Source: Terriglobia bacterium (GTDB lineage: Bacteria > Acidobacteriota > Terriglobia > Terriglobales > Acidobacteriaceae). From it: a stretch of 64,000 nt of DNA. The stretch spans positions 186,001 to 250,000 of the forward strand of contig JAIQGL010000001.1 in assembly GCA_020072585.1 (NCBI GenBank), written 5' to 3'. The position numbers and the translations under genes are program-made. Positions 53,796-63,216 of this stretch are shown here, piece by piece; position 1 is the first letter of the stretch, and each line of letters opens with the position of its first letter. The notes beneath the pieces are model-generated. The model searched no databases. It saw nothing but the letters and a program-made list of their open reading frames with translations, and was not told where the DNA came from.

Positions 53796-54152
53796 TTAAT
53801 ACGGTTCCTTCAACGTCGATAACTGCTGGCGATGGCTGCGGCTCAACGTTACCTGTTTGCCGGAGACCAGAGTCACCAGATATTTGCCGCTGAACGATCT
53901 TCGCAATTCATGAATGCGGTTCCGGTTGACGATGACGGAACGGTGAATACGCACGAAGTCGCGCTCCGGCAGCCGCGACGCAAATGTGCTCAGCTTCTCG
54001 CGCACGCGATAATGGGACTCTCCCGCGTGCACACGCACATAGTTTCCTGATGCTTCAAAGTATTCAACCTCATCAAGCGCGACAAAAACAGTCCGTCCAC
54101 TTTCCTTGATGGGCAACCTTCCACTTGTAACTACACCTTCTACTGTGCTCAT
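53796..54152 (-). CDS. stand-alone LytTR DNA-binding regulator
   Basis: 118 residues from the ATG at 54152, with AGGGTG upstream (an earlier start at 54176 is possible). The LytTR domain fills the protein: VFVALDEVEYFEASGNYVRVHAGESHYRVREKLSTFASRLPERDFVRIHRSVIVNRNRIHELRRSFSGKYLVTLVSGKQVTLSRSHRQQL. No receiver domain or TM segment is attached, so it must be controlled by other means. LytTR proteins bind two direct repeats and usually act on adjacent genes. The divergent neighbour, 410 bp away, is the receptor-like protein at 54563, a plausible target. Confidence 0.87.
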   Translation of the reverse strand: MSTVEGVVTSGRLPIKESGRTVFVALDEVEYFEASGNYVRVHAGESHYRVREKLSTFASRLPERDFVRIHRSVIVNRNRIHELRRSFSGKYLVTLVSGKQVTLSRSHRQQLSTLKEPY

Positions 54153-54562
54153 ACACTGACACCCTGGTTTACACAATCTTTTCCTTGATTAGACGAATGG
54201 AAAACTAAATCGTCACAATTTTTTTCTGCAAAGGTTCACGGCCGTTTGATTACTGCGTGCTTTGTATAAGTAATGGTCCGTCCACATTTCCATAATGTGT
54301 AGAATTCGTCGCGCGATTTCCCAAAAATGAAAGTATCCAGCGTCCCTCAACCTATCCCTTGTGCGATGGGATCTACACATGTTCTTAATGATTACTCTGC
54401 TGAACACTTTTCTGATACGGCTCATCACCATCGTTTTACGGTTCATCACAAATTAATTTTGCGCTCTCCAAAACGTGCTGGTGGAATGGCAATTGCACTT
54501 CTTGCGAGACAAGCTGCGCGGTTTTTGAATGCCCACCGCGCATCATTCATTAGGAGAAGCAG
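54153..54562. other. divergent regulatory region between LytTR gene and receptor-like gene 2
   Basis: 410 bp, clearly AT-richer than the genes around it. It probably holds both promoters and LytTR binding sites. I could not identify a pair of LytTR direct repeats with confidence. AGGAG at about 54551 is the ribosome-binding site of the receptor gene. Confidence 0.45.
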
Positions 54563-57500
54563 ATGAATATTTACCATCAAGTCAAACGACTTTTATTCGC
54601 AATCGTGACAATGGCGTTGCTGTGGTCGGTCCCATCAGTAGGCCAAGTTGTGAAAGGGTCAATTTCCGGCACCGTCATCGATCCCCAGGGGGCCGTGGTT
54701 TCCGGCGCCGCTGTTAAAGCCACCAATGCCGCCACCGGCATTACTCTTAGTACAACCAGCGACAATTCCGGTTCTTTCCACTTCAACCTGATTCCGGTTG
54801 GAGAATACAAACTGGAAGTTGCCGCAACCGGCTTCAAGACCGCTGTGCAACCTAACATCGTGGTGTCCGCCGGACGTGACAGCGGACTTGGCGCGATTGC
54901 GCTGACGGTCGGGGAAATCAGCACATCCGTGGAAGTGTCCGCCGCAGCCCCTCTTATCGAAACGACCCAGTCACAGATAACCAACACGTTTGCCGGGACC
55001 CAGCTCACCACGTTCGCCGGAGTCGCGGAGAACCAGGGGCTGGACAATCTGGCCTTGTTTGTTCCCGGAGTATCTTCCGTCCGCGACAACGCGTTTTCCA
55101 ACACCAACGGCGGCGCGGGATTCAGCGTGAACGGTCTGCGCGGGCGCAACAATGACCAGCAGATTGACGGACAGAACAATAATGACAACAGCATCGGCGG
55201 CCCCGGCCTTTTCGTGGCTGACACCGAATTTGTTCAGCAATATGTTCTGGTGACCAATCAGTTTGGTCCGGAGTATGGCCGCAATGCCGGTTCGGTCGTA
55301 AACATCATTACAAAATCGGGTTCCAATTCATGGCATGGCAGCGTTTATGAGCATGAGAACAACACCGTGCTGAACTCGATGACCAACTTCCAGAAGCGGT
55401 TTGCCACGGACGCAAGCGGTGCCGCCCTGAAATCAATCCCCCGGGCCAATGATGAGTTTGGCGGGTTCACCATCGGTGGTCCACTCATCAAGAACAAAAT
55501 GTTTTTCTTTGGCGGGTTTGACCAGCAGATCATTTCGCAGAACAGCCTCTACACCAGCGCCGGTAATGTTCCAACTCTTGCCGGTATTGCAACCCTCTCA
55601 GCCTGCTTCCCCGGAAGCCAGAGCGTGGCTGCGCTGAGGTCCTTTGGTCCTTATTCGATTTCAGCCGGTAATCCCACGCCTTTTGGCACTTTCCTGAATA
55701 ACAATCCGGCTTGCCCCGGTGTGGAACTGGGCGGAGTCGAGCGATCGCTGCCCACGCATACGCACAATTTCAATTGGGTATCGCGTATGGACCTGCAGTT
55801 GGGTGGCGATACGATTGTTGGCCGCTACATATTTAACCGCGGCAACAACTTCAACCTTGATTTCGGTGATGCCGCCGCTGGGTTCCCGGTCAGCGTGCCT
55901 GCCCTGAGCCAGGCCATCCTGATTGGTGATACCCACAACTTCAGCTCGCGTTTGGTGAATGAAGTCCGCGTTGGCTTCAACCGGTTGAACGTTGTTTTTG
56001 CCACCAACACCCTCGGTACTGTCCCCTCGGATGGTGGCATCAGTGACGCAATCACTCGCGCCACATTTAATGACACCAGCCTGCTTCCTTTCGGATTAAG
56101 CGGCGCCTTTCCTGAAGGCCGCATCGTGAATACGTGGCAGGGACAGGACAATCTCAACTGGGTGATGGGCAAGCACACCTTCAAAGCGGGCGTGAACTAT
56201 ACCTATCAGCGCTCGCCCAACACATTTCTTCCCAACCTCAACGGCGCCTTCCGCTTTAGTAATTGGGAAGCGTTCGCCGCCAACACGCCGAACCGTGTGC
56301 GCATCGCTGCCGGGACCCCGACACTGGATTTCCGTGAGCATGACACCTTCCTTTATGCCGGTGATGATTGGAAGCTGAGCCAGAACCTTACCCTGAATAT
56401 GGGTCTCACCTGGACCTACTACGGTCAACCGGCGAACCTGTTCAACGACCTGACCACACAGCGCGAGAACGACCCCGCGACCGCATTGTGGCGCCAGGAC
56501 ATCCCCCTAGCTAATCGCATCTTCCCCAAACTCGACGCCACGAAAACCAGCTTCGGCCCGAGCCTTGGATTTGCCTATACTCCGCAGTGGGGTGGTTTCC
56601 TTACCGGACATGGCAAGACGGTGTTCCGCGGCGGCTATCGCCTGCTGTATGATCCGCCGTTCTACAACATCTATCTCAACATCGCGAACTCCGCGCCGGT
56701 GGTTTTCCTGAACACCTTTACCGGTACGCAGCTCACTCCCAGCATGATTCTGCCTGCGCACCCCTTTGGACCGGATGTACGGGCAGAGCTCTCACCCCAG
56801 TTGCAGCGGCTGGCATTTGATCCGCGCAGCAACGTTGAAACCACAATTTCCAACAACTTTGGCCCGGACAAGGTCAACAGCTGGAATTTTGGTTTTGAGC
56901 GTGAGATCACCAAGAACTCAGTGATGGAAGTTCGTTATGTCGGCAACCACGCCTATAACCTGTTCCAGACCGTGAACGGCAATCCCATCGTTACCGGCAA
57001 TTCAACCGCTCCCGCCGGTCTTACTGGTTGCGCCAGCCCGCAGATCCTGCTTGGTCCTGGACAGACCACGAATCCCGCACTGGGAAGGGCCGATTGCTCA
57101 AAGGGCATTGTTCTGGAGCGCAATAACGGCGGCTTCTCAAACTATCACGGCATTCAGACTGAATTCCGTGCCAGTAATCTGTTCCATCAACTCGGCATAC
57201 GCGCTGCTTATACCTACAGCCGTACGCTCGATAACGTAAGCGAGATCTTCAGCACCGGTGTAGGCGGCACCACGCTGGCCTTTGCCCAGAACCCCTTTAA
57301 TACGGGGCGTGGAGAATACTCGCTTTCCGGTCTTGATTTCCCGCATCAGTTCTCTGTTGCCGCCACGGAACAGCTGCCTTTCTTCAAGAGCCAGCATGGT
57401 CTGTTTGGGCACGTACTCGGAGGATGGGCGGTATCAGGCAACTATATCTGGGCTTCCGGCCAACGCTATACTCCGCTCCAGGCCGGAGCTGAGGCCGCGC

Positions 57501-58063
57501 TTTCTTCTGCCAGCAACAATTACGACTTTGCCTGGCTGGCCGCCAACGTGGGAGTCGATCTGGCCCGCCCGTTCGTGGGCAACCTGAGCGCTCCTGCTGA
57601 CAGAGTGGGCATCTATGCCGGTGATGCCGGCGTGGGCTCAGTTTCTCCGACAACGCTGATCAGCCTGAATGATCTGAATGGCGCGACCTCAACTGTAACT
57701 CCGGTTACAAAAGATCAGGTTCGCTACATCATCAACGCTGCAACTGCACAGAGCATTTTTGGAACGCCGTTCGGCGCGCGCCGCAACCTTTCGCAGGACG
57801 CGCCCACCAATCTCGCCAACGTTGCTCTGTTCAAAAACATTAAGCTGAATGAGCGCGCCAACCTGGAATTCAATGCGACCCTCCAGAACGTGTTCAATCA
57901 TCCCAACTTCCAGAGCATCGATCCTGTCATTGAAAATGCAGGTATTCCGAAAAACCTGCAGGCCCCTGGCGTCGGTTTCGCCGACCCCAGCGTGACCAAT
58001 GACGTGCTCGGCAATGCTCTGGGCAACCGCATTGTTCGTTTTGGACTTACCTTCAGGTTCTAA
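54563..58063 (+). CDS. TonB-dependent receptor-like protein with carboxypeptidase-regulatory-like N-terminal domain (paralog 2)
   Basis: 1,166 residues, ATG with AGGAG upstream. The layout equals paralog 1: signal peptide (LLFAIVTMALLWSVPSVGQ), regulatory-like domain (KGSISGTVIDPQGAVVSGAAVKATNAATG), plug-like segment (PLIETTQSQITNTFAGTQLTTFAGVAENQGLD; RGRNNDQQIDGQNNND), barrel, and an aromatic C-terminus (VRFGLTFRF). By eye the pair matches at roughly half or more of positions, best in the plug and at DDWK.SQNLT.N.GLTWTYYG. Ligand unknown. It has its own strong terminator and probably its own LytTR control. Confidence 0.9.
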   Translation: MNIYHQVKRLLFAIVTMALLWSVPSVGQVVKGSISGTVIDPQGAVVSGAAVKATNAATGITLSTTSDNSGSFHFNLIPVGEYKLEVAATGFKTAVQPNIVVSAGRDSGLGAIALTVGEISTSVEVSAAAPLIETTQSQITNTFAGTQLTTFAGVAENQGLDNLALFVPGVSSVRDNAFSNTNGGAGFSVNGLRGRNNDQQIDGQNNNDNSIGGPGLFVADTEFVQQYVLVTNQFGPEYGRNAGSVVNIITKSGSNSWHGSVYEHENNTVLNSMTNFQKRFATDASGAALKSIPRANDEFGGFTIGGPLIKNKMFFFGGFDQQIISQNSLYTSAGNVPTLAGIATLSACFPGSQSVAALRSFGPYSISAGNPTPFGTFLNNNPACPGVELGGVERSLPTHTHNFNWVSRMDLQLGGDTIVGRYIFNRGNNFNLDFGDAAAGFPVSVPALSQAILIGDTHNFSSRLVNEVRVGFNRLNVVFATNTLGTVPSDGGISDAITRATFNDTSLLPFGLSGAFPEGRIVNTWQGQDNLNWVMGKHTFKAGVNYTYQRSPNTFLPNLNGAFRFSNWEAFAANTPNRVRIAAGTPTLDFREHDTFLYAGDDWKLSQNLTLNMGLTWTYYGQPANLFNDLTTQRENDPATALWRQDIPLANRIFPKLDATKTSFGPSLGFAYTPQWGGFLTGHGKTVFRGGYRLLYDPPFYNIYLNIANSAPVVFLNTFTGTQLTPSMILPAHPFGPDVRAELSPQLQRLAFDPRSNVETTISNNFGPDKVNSWNFGFEREITKNSVMEVRYVGNHAYNLFQTVNGNPIVTGNSTAPAGLTGCASPQILLGPGQTTNPALGRADCSKGIVLERNNGGFSNYHGIQTEFRASNLFHQLGIRAAYTYSRTLDNVSEIFSTGVGGTTLAFAQNPFNTGRGEYSLSGLDFPHQFSVAATEQLPFFKSQHGLFGHVLGGWAVSGNYIWASGQRYTPLQAGAEAALSSASNNYDFAWLAANVGVDLARPFVGNLSAPADRVGIYAGDAGVGSVSPTTLISLNDLNGATSTVTPVTKDQVRYIINAATAQSIFGTPFGARRNLSQDAPTNLANVALFKNIKLNERANLEFNATLQNVFNHPNFQSIDPVIENAGIPKNLQAPGVGFADPSVTNDVLGNALGNRIVRFGLTFRF

Positions 58064-58092
58064 CCTCACTGACCTCAGGGCAAGTTGCTTTC

Positions 58093-58121
58093 ACCCGCCG
58101 GACGCGTCCGGCGGGTTTTTT
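58093..58121 (+). terminator. Rho-independent terminator after receptor-like gene 2
   Basis: A 10-bp stem, ACCCGCCGGA / TCCGGCGGGT, with loop CGCG, followed by a T-tract. It begins 30 bp after the receptor stop. Confidence 0.92.
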
Positions 58122-58128
58122 ATTGTGG

Positions 58129-58255
58129 CGAAGAGAATCTAACCACTTGATGAACACGGATGGAAATGGGGAAAACCATGATGGTCCTGCACATAGCCTG
58201 GCCTGTTTCAAATCAGTGCTATCAGTGGAATCAGTGGTCATGAATTTTTTTGCAC
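58129..58255. repeat. decayed AACCAC...GATGAACACGGATG dispersed repeat
   Basis: The stretch reads CTAACCACTTGATGAACACG then GATGG near its start, and ATCAGTGCTATCAGTGGAAT then CAGTGGTCATGAATTTTTTT near its end. This pattern is widely seen as non-coding filler in many bacterial genomes. It occupies most of the gap between receptor 2 and padR. Confidence 0.55.
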
Positions 58256-58320
58256 TTGCAACAGTCCGCCGCCTGTGGCATATTCCCATAAACAATTTAT
58301 GGGAGAGAGCAGGGTTCGCG

Positions 58321-58662
58321 ATGGGAGAGAGAAAAGATAAGCCCGGTGACCTGGTGCAGGGCACGCTCGACATGCTTGTGCTCAAGGCCCTGGCCGGCGG
58401 ATCCCGGCATGGCTACGCTGTGGCGGAATGGATCCATGAGACATCTCACGATGTGCTGAGAGTGGAGGAAGGCGCGCTGTATCCGGCGCTCCATCGGCTG
58501 GAACTGAAAGGGTTGTTGAAGTCGGAATGGGGAACATCTGAGAACAACCGCCGGGCCAAGTATTACGCCTTGACCGCTGCCGGGCGCAAATATCTGGCCG
58601 AAGAGAAAGAACACTGGGGGCGAATGACGGCAGCTATAGCACGCGTACTGCAAAGCGCCTAG
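58321..58662 (+). CDS. PadR family transcriptional regulator
   Basis: 113 residues from the ATG at 58321; an earlier frame from 58123 crosses a non-coding repeat and is rejected. LVQGTLDMLVLKALAGGSRHGYAVAEWIHETSHDVLRVEEGALYPALHRLELKGLLKSEWGTSENNRRAKYYALTAAGRKYL is the complete PadR winged helix. The dimerisation helix is short (EEKEHWGRMTAAIARVL). PadR repressors of this type are regularly paired with ADOP-family permeases in Acidobacteriota and probably respond to the transported compound. The permease gene begins 10 bp after its stop. Confidence 0.93.
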   Translation: MGERKDKPGDLVQGTLDMLVLKALAGGSRHGYAVAEWIHETSHDVLRVEEGALYPALHRLELKGLLKSEWGTSENNRRAKYYALTAAGRKYLAEEKEHWGRMTAAIARVLQSA

Positions 58663-58672
58663 GGGAGTGGAT

Positions 58673-61396
58673 ATGCTGCATGAGTTCTGGTTGCGTCTGA
58701 AGGCACTGGTTTCGCGGCGCAAGTTTGACCGCGATCTGGACGATGAGATCGCTTTTCATCTGGCCATGCGCGAGGAAAAGAACCGCGCGGCGGCAGGCAC
58801 CGACGATCTGGCGCGCCAGGCCGCGCGGCGTCAGTTTGGCAATGCCACGCTGGCGCGGGAAGAGTTGCGCGAGATGCGCTCCTTCACTCTGCTTGAGACC
58901 TTGTGGCAGGACCTGTGTTATGGCGTCCGGCTGCTGCGCAAGAGCCCGATGTTTACCCTGGTGGCGGTGATGACGCTGGCCTTCGGCATCGGCGCCAATA
59001 CATCAATCTTCTCGCTTACTTATCAGGTGCTCTTGCGGCGGCTGCCTGTGCCGCATCCGGAAGAGCTTGTAGTGCTGCGCTCGCCCGGACCGAAAGAAGG
59101 CCAGACCAGCAGCGATGGCGATACCGGAACTTCATTTTCTTATCCTCTATACAAAGACCTGCGCCGCGATGGCAGTCAGGTTTTTACCGGACTGCTGGCG
59201 CGCTTCCCCGTGGAATTGAGCGTTTCCGGGCTGGGACACACGGAACGGGCCGCCGGGGAGCTGGTTTCGGGAAACTACTTTGAAGTGCTGGGCGTTGCGC
59301 CCGCCCTGGGCCGCGTCTTTGGCCGCGAAGATGAAACCGCGCCCGGCGCCAATCCAGTGGCGATGCTGAGCCACGGCTACTGGACGCGGCGCTTTGGCAA
59401 CGATCCTTCCGTACTCAACAAACAGATCAGCGTGAACGGTACTCCGCTGACGGTGGTGGGCGTGGCGCGAGTGGGTTTCACCGGAGTGCAGATCGGACAG
59501 ATGCCAGACATCTTTGTGCCCATCACCATGAAAGCGCAGATCACTCCGAGTTGGGACGGGCTGGAAGACCGCAAGATGCACTGGGTAGCCGTGCTGGGAC
59601 GCCTGAAGCCGGGTATGAGCCGGACTGGTGCGGAGGCGGCTGTGCAGGCCGTGTTTCGTCCACTTCTGCAAGCGGAGATACCGCTGGAGAAGGTTCCGGA
59701 CAAAGTGCAGCCGCGCTTTCTGGCACGCAAACTTTTGCTCGACCCGGGATCGAATGGCCGTCCCATCCTGCAACGCGATACCCAGGAGCCGCTGGTGTTT
59801 CTGATGGCGATGGCGGCCCTGGTGCTGTTAATGGCGTGCGCCAACCTGGCCAGCCTCATGATCGCCAAAGGCGAAGTGCGTCAGCGAGAGATTGCGGTGC
59901 GTCTTTCCCTCGGCGCAAGCCGCAGGCGTGTTCTGCGCCAGCTTCTGACGGAAGGCTTTCTGCTCGCACTGGCGGGCGGGATCGCGGGATTGGGCCTTGC
60001 GCCACTCATTCTGCGCGCCGTCCTCAGCGCCATACCCATGGATGCTGGAATGCTGGGGCTGACCGCCGATCTTGATCAACGCCTGCTCGGCTTTGCTCTG
60101 GCTCTGGCCGTGGCGACCACGCTCCTGTTCGCGCTGATGCCGGCGCTGCGCCTGGTGCGCGTGGATCCACAGACGCCGCTGAAGGAGCAAGGCAATAGCG
60201 CTTCCGGCGGCATTTCCACTGTGGGCTTGCGCAAGTGGTTGACCGTGGCCCAGGTAGTGCTGACCACGGTGCTCTTGGCGGGAGCGGGACTTTTTACCCA
60301 GAGCCTGATCAACATCCGCAACGTCGACCTTGGTATACGGACTGACCATGTTGTTCAGTTCACCGTTGCCCCGGGCCTGAACCGTTACTCGCCCGCTCAA
60401 ACTCTTACTTTCGTGGAGCGCCTGCGCAAGGCCATCGCCACGCAGCCCGGTGTGCTCTCAGTAAGCGCGGCTGAGATCGCCGTGTTTACCGGCAACACCA
60501 GCCAGGGCAGCATTACCGCGGAAGGCTATACGGCGCCGGAGAGCGAGAGAGTCGCTGTCTCCAAGAACTGGATAGGCCCGGATTATTTCTCAACCATGAA
60601 GGTCCCTTTGATCGCCGGCCGCGAATTTCAGGAGCACGACAAGGCTGATAGTCCCCAGGTTGCCATCGTTAACCAGACGCTGGCGCAGCGTTACTTCGCT
60701 GGGCGCGATCCCATCGGCAAGCACATCATCTTCGGCCAAGGCAATGTTCGGCCTGATATTGAGATTGTGGGCGTAGTCAAGGACAGCAAACACGAAGATG
60801 CGATCACGCCGATCGTTCCCTTTGCCTACATGACGTATGCGCAAGACAAGAGCGTGGCTGGCGTTACCTTTTACGTGCGCACCGCGCAGGACCCGCTGGC
60901 CACGGCGGCTACGCTGCGGACCACGGTGGCGGACCTTGATTCCGCGCTACCCGTCTATGAGCTCAAGACGCTGGACGAACAACTGAAGGAGTCGATGTTC
61001 GGCGACCGCATCCTGGCTTACTTCTGCCTGTGGATGGGATCGCTGGCGGCGATGCTGGCCGCGCTGGGCCTGTATGGAGTGATGGCATACATGGTCGCGC
61101 GGCGCACGCGCGAGATCGGCATCCGCATGGCGCTGGGAGCAACACGGGACAGCGTGGCTTGGCTGGTCCTGCGTGAAGTGCTGCGCATGACCGCCGTGGG
61201 CCTGGCTGCCGGACTGTGTGCCGCGCTGCTTACGGGAAAGCTCATTGAGTCGCAACTGTTTGGCGTGAAAGGCTGGAGCCCTCTGGTTCTGGGCCTGACA
61301 GTACTGCTGCTGGCCGCAACGGCGCTCGCGGCCGGCATTCTTCCCGCGCGTCGCGCCGCGCGAGTGCAGCCCATGATCGCTCTGCGTTACGAATAG
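58673..61396 (+). CDS. ADOP/MacB-like ABC transporter permease
   Basis: About 907 residues from the ATG at 58673 (GGGGAG just upstream; a GTG at 58667 adds two). The N-terminal 80 residues are the ADOP cytoplasmic helix domain (KFDRDLDDEIAFHLAMREEKNRAAA...RQFGNATLAREELREM). The first FtsX-like half follows: TM at 97-120 (SPMFTLVAVMTLAFGIGANTSIFSL), a large periplasmic MacB-PCD domain, then three TM helices near 370-500. A second half repeats this (TM near 525-545, 785-900, with ARRTREIGIRMALGA). No ATPase domain is encoded here, hence 'orphan permease'. It probably exports a compound or acts as a mechanotransmission-type ABC component under PadR control. Confidence 0.92.
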   Translation: MLHEFWLRLKALVSRRKFDRDLDDEIAFHLAMREEKNRAAAGTDDLARQAARRQFGNATLAREELREMRSFTLLETLWQDLCYGVRLLRKSPMFTLVAVMTLAFGIGANTSIFSLTYQVLLRRLPVPHPEELVVLRSPGPKEGQTSSDGDTGTSFSYPLYKDLRRDGSQVFTGLLARFPVELSVSGLGHTERAAGELVSGNYFEVLGVAPALGRVFGREDETAPGANPVAMLSHGYWTRRFGNDPSVLNKQISVNGTPLTVVGVARVGFTGVQIGQMPDIFVPITMKAQITPSWDGLEDRKMHWVAVLGRLKPGMSRTGAEAAVQAVFRPLLQAEIPLEKVPDKVQPRFLARKLLLDPGSNGRPILQRDTQEPLVFLMAMAALVLLMACANLASLMIAKGEVRQREIAVRLSLGASRRRVLRQLLTEGFLLALAGGIAGLGLAPLILRAVLSAIPMDAGMLGLTADLDQRLLGFALALAVATTLLFALMPALRLVRVDPQTPLKEQGNSASGGISTVGLRKWLTVAQVVLTTVLLAGAGLFTQSLINIRNVDLGIRTDHVVQFTVAPGLNRYSPAQTLTFVERLRKAIATQPGVLSVSAAEIAVFTGNTSQGSITAEGYTAPESERVAVSKNWIGPDYFSTMKVPLIAGREFQEHDKADSPQVAIVNQTLAQRYFAGRDPIGKHIIFGQGNVRPDIEIVGVVKDSKHEDAITPIVPFAYMTYAQDKSVAGVTFYVRTAQDPLATAATLRTTVADLDSALPVYELKTLDEQLKESMFGDRILAYFCLWMGSLAAMLAALGLYGVMAYMVARRTREIGIRMALGATRDSVAWLVLREVLRMTAVGLAAGLCAALLTGKLIESQLFGVKGWSPLVLGLTVLLLAATALAAGILPARRAARVQPMIALRYE

Positions 61397-61486
61397 GGGG
61401 CCGGAACATGCTGTTTTTTCCCCATTTGGGGCAGCCCTGTTGCGGTTAGGTTTTCGTCTAAAGCTGGGTTATGCTTTGCCTTCTGC

Positions 61487-63097
61487 ATGGCGCCTGGTAC
61501 GAGCAAAGCACGCAGCACTGCGGCCCTGGCGGAGTTAGACACTCTGCGCCGGGAGTTTCGCGCGCGGATCGCCACATCCAGCAGGCCTCCGGTCTTTACG
61601 TCGCGGGTGGGTGTTGTGCTTTCCGGCGGAGGAGCACGTGGCGCTTATGAAGCCGGCGTGCTGATGGCTTTTCAGGATGCGCAGGTGCCCACCCACATCA
61701 TCGCCGCTACTTCTGTCGGCAGCATCAATGCCGCATCGTATGCGGCGCATGCGGAGGGATTCATCGGCCGGACCGAGCCCCTGGTGGATGCCTGGCTGGA
61801 ACTTACGCCGGCCACGCTGGGCATTGACTGGTCACGGTACATCTTTCTCCTCGCCGGACTGGTGGCGGCTTCCGCCGGCATCGGCAACTTTATCTGGCTA
61901 TGGATGCAGCAGCACGGCGTTTACCTGAAGTCGTATCACCCCAAGTTCACCTGGCTGGCTCTGGGCGTTGCCGGCGTATCGATTTTGCTGTTTGCCGACA
62001 AGCTGTCTTACGTCGGCTACGTGACCATGAAGTTCGCCCGCGCCCGCCACTGGGAGCCGGACTGGCGCAAGACCTGGGTTTCGATCGGTGCCAATGTGCT
62101 GGTTTGGGGCTTCATCTTTCTTTTTCTCGACTTCACCTACATTCATCTGCCCCTTGAAGATAATTCCACGCTGGAAGTAAGCACGCACGTGCCCATGCTG
62201 GTGGCGATGCTCGTTCTGTTGTTGTTGTACAAACTCCTGCAAGACCCGCTCAGCAAACTCAGTCACCGGTTTTTGCGTATGCCGTTGCGCACCGGCTTGT
62301 TCCCCAATTTCGACCGCATCAAGTTTCTGCGCGCGCGCATTCCGCAGGAAAAACTGCGCAACTCCGCGATCCGCATCATCATGACCGCCACGGACATTCA
62401 GCGTGGCGCAGCGCGGTTTTTTTCCAACGCCCCGGTTGAAGTTCTGCTGACCGATCCCGGCGTGAATGAAGAGTTTGTGCGCAAGGAAGTGGAACAGCCG
62501 CAGGACCTGGTGCTGGCCGCCGTAGCATCTTCTTCTTACACATTTGCCTACGAAGCAGTCAGCATGGATGGCCGCTTGTGGACCGATGGCGGCATCATGA
62601 CCAACCAGCCCGTCCTGCCCGCGCTGCGCCTGGGCGCCGACGTGCTCTTCCTGGTGCTGATTGCGCCGCTTGAAGGCGCGAGCCAGACCGAGGCCATCAA
62701 GACGTTTCTTGACGTAGGCGTGCACGCGGTGGACATTCTGATTTCCAAGAATTTCAACTCAGACATTGCCATGCTCAGCAACATCAACCGGTTCTGTTCG
62801 GTCTATGCCAATGAGATGGGAGTAAAGCCGGAACAACTGGAGCTGGAGATCGGCAAGCAGCGTTACCGTTTTGTGAAGTTCTTCAACATCGCGCCAGAGA
62901 AGCCGCTGGTGGCCGCGGCGCTGGATTTTGACAGCGAAATTATCAGCCCGATCATTGTCCAGGGGTACTGCGATGCGGGTAAGGTCATACAGCAGTTTCT
63001 TGAATATGAGGCGTCCTGTCCTCCGCGCGAATCCAGACGTGTGGTCCGGCTGGCCGCGGAACGTCCCGAAGGAAATTTCAGGGTGACGAAAAAATAG
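61487..63097 (+). CDS. patatin-like phospholipase with transmembrane helices inside the catalytic domain
   Basis: 536 residues. VGVVLSGGGARGAYEAGVL (about 41-59) is the oxyanion loop. AATSVGSINAASYAAHAEG carries nucleophile S76 in G/A-x-S-x-G form. WTDGGIMTNQPVLPAL supplies catalytic D367 (DGG). Between them, residues about 117-255 contain four hydrophobic helices (YIFLLAGLVAASAGIGNFIWLWM; FTWLALGVAGVSILLFADKL; WVSIGANVLVWGFIFLFLDFTYI; MLVAMLVLLLLYKLL). The protein should therefore be membrane-embedded, with the hydrolase halves on one side. It would hydrolyse acyl esters of membrane lipids. It is 90 bp from the permease. Confidence 0.88.
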   Translation: MAPGTSKARSTAALAELDTLRREFRARIATSSRPPVFTSRVGVVLSGGGARGAYEAGVLMAFQDAQVPTHIIAATSVGSINAASYAAHAEGFIGRTEPLVDAWLELTPATLGIDWSRYIFLLAGLVAASAGIGNFIWLWMQQHGVYLKSYHPKFTWLALGVAGVSILLFADKLSYVGYVTMKFARARHWEPDWRKTWVSIGANVLVWGFIFLFLDFTYIHLPLEDNSTLEVSTHVPMLVAMLVLLLLYKLLQDPLSKLSHRFLRMPLRTGLFPNFDRIKFLRARIPQEKLRNSAIRIIMTATDIQRGAARFFSNAPVEVLLTDPGVNEEFVRKEVEQPQDLVLAAVASSSYTFAYEAVSMDGRLWTDGGIMTNQPVLPALRLGADVLFLVLIAPLEGASQTEAIKTFLDVGVHAVDILISKNFNSDIAMLSNINRFCSVYANEMGVKPEQLELEIGKQRYRFVKFFNIAPEKPLVAAALDFDSEIISPIIVQGYCDAGKVIQQFLEYEASCPPRESRRVVRLAAERPEGNFRVTKK

Positions 63098-63216
63098 GAG
63101 CGAAGGGTGCATTCAGCCGGTCTTCGTCACAGACGAGGGCCATCATAAAGTTAGGCAGGGGCGTCGTCGCTTCCATGCGGCCCGGAGAATGCAGCATGCT
63201 CCACGTGGCGGTTTAG

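Noticed and set aside
61410-61445. CCCCATTTGGGG hairpin as terminator of the permease gene
   Set aside because: The T-tract precedes the stem on the plus strand instead of following it, and the stem has only 5 bp.
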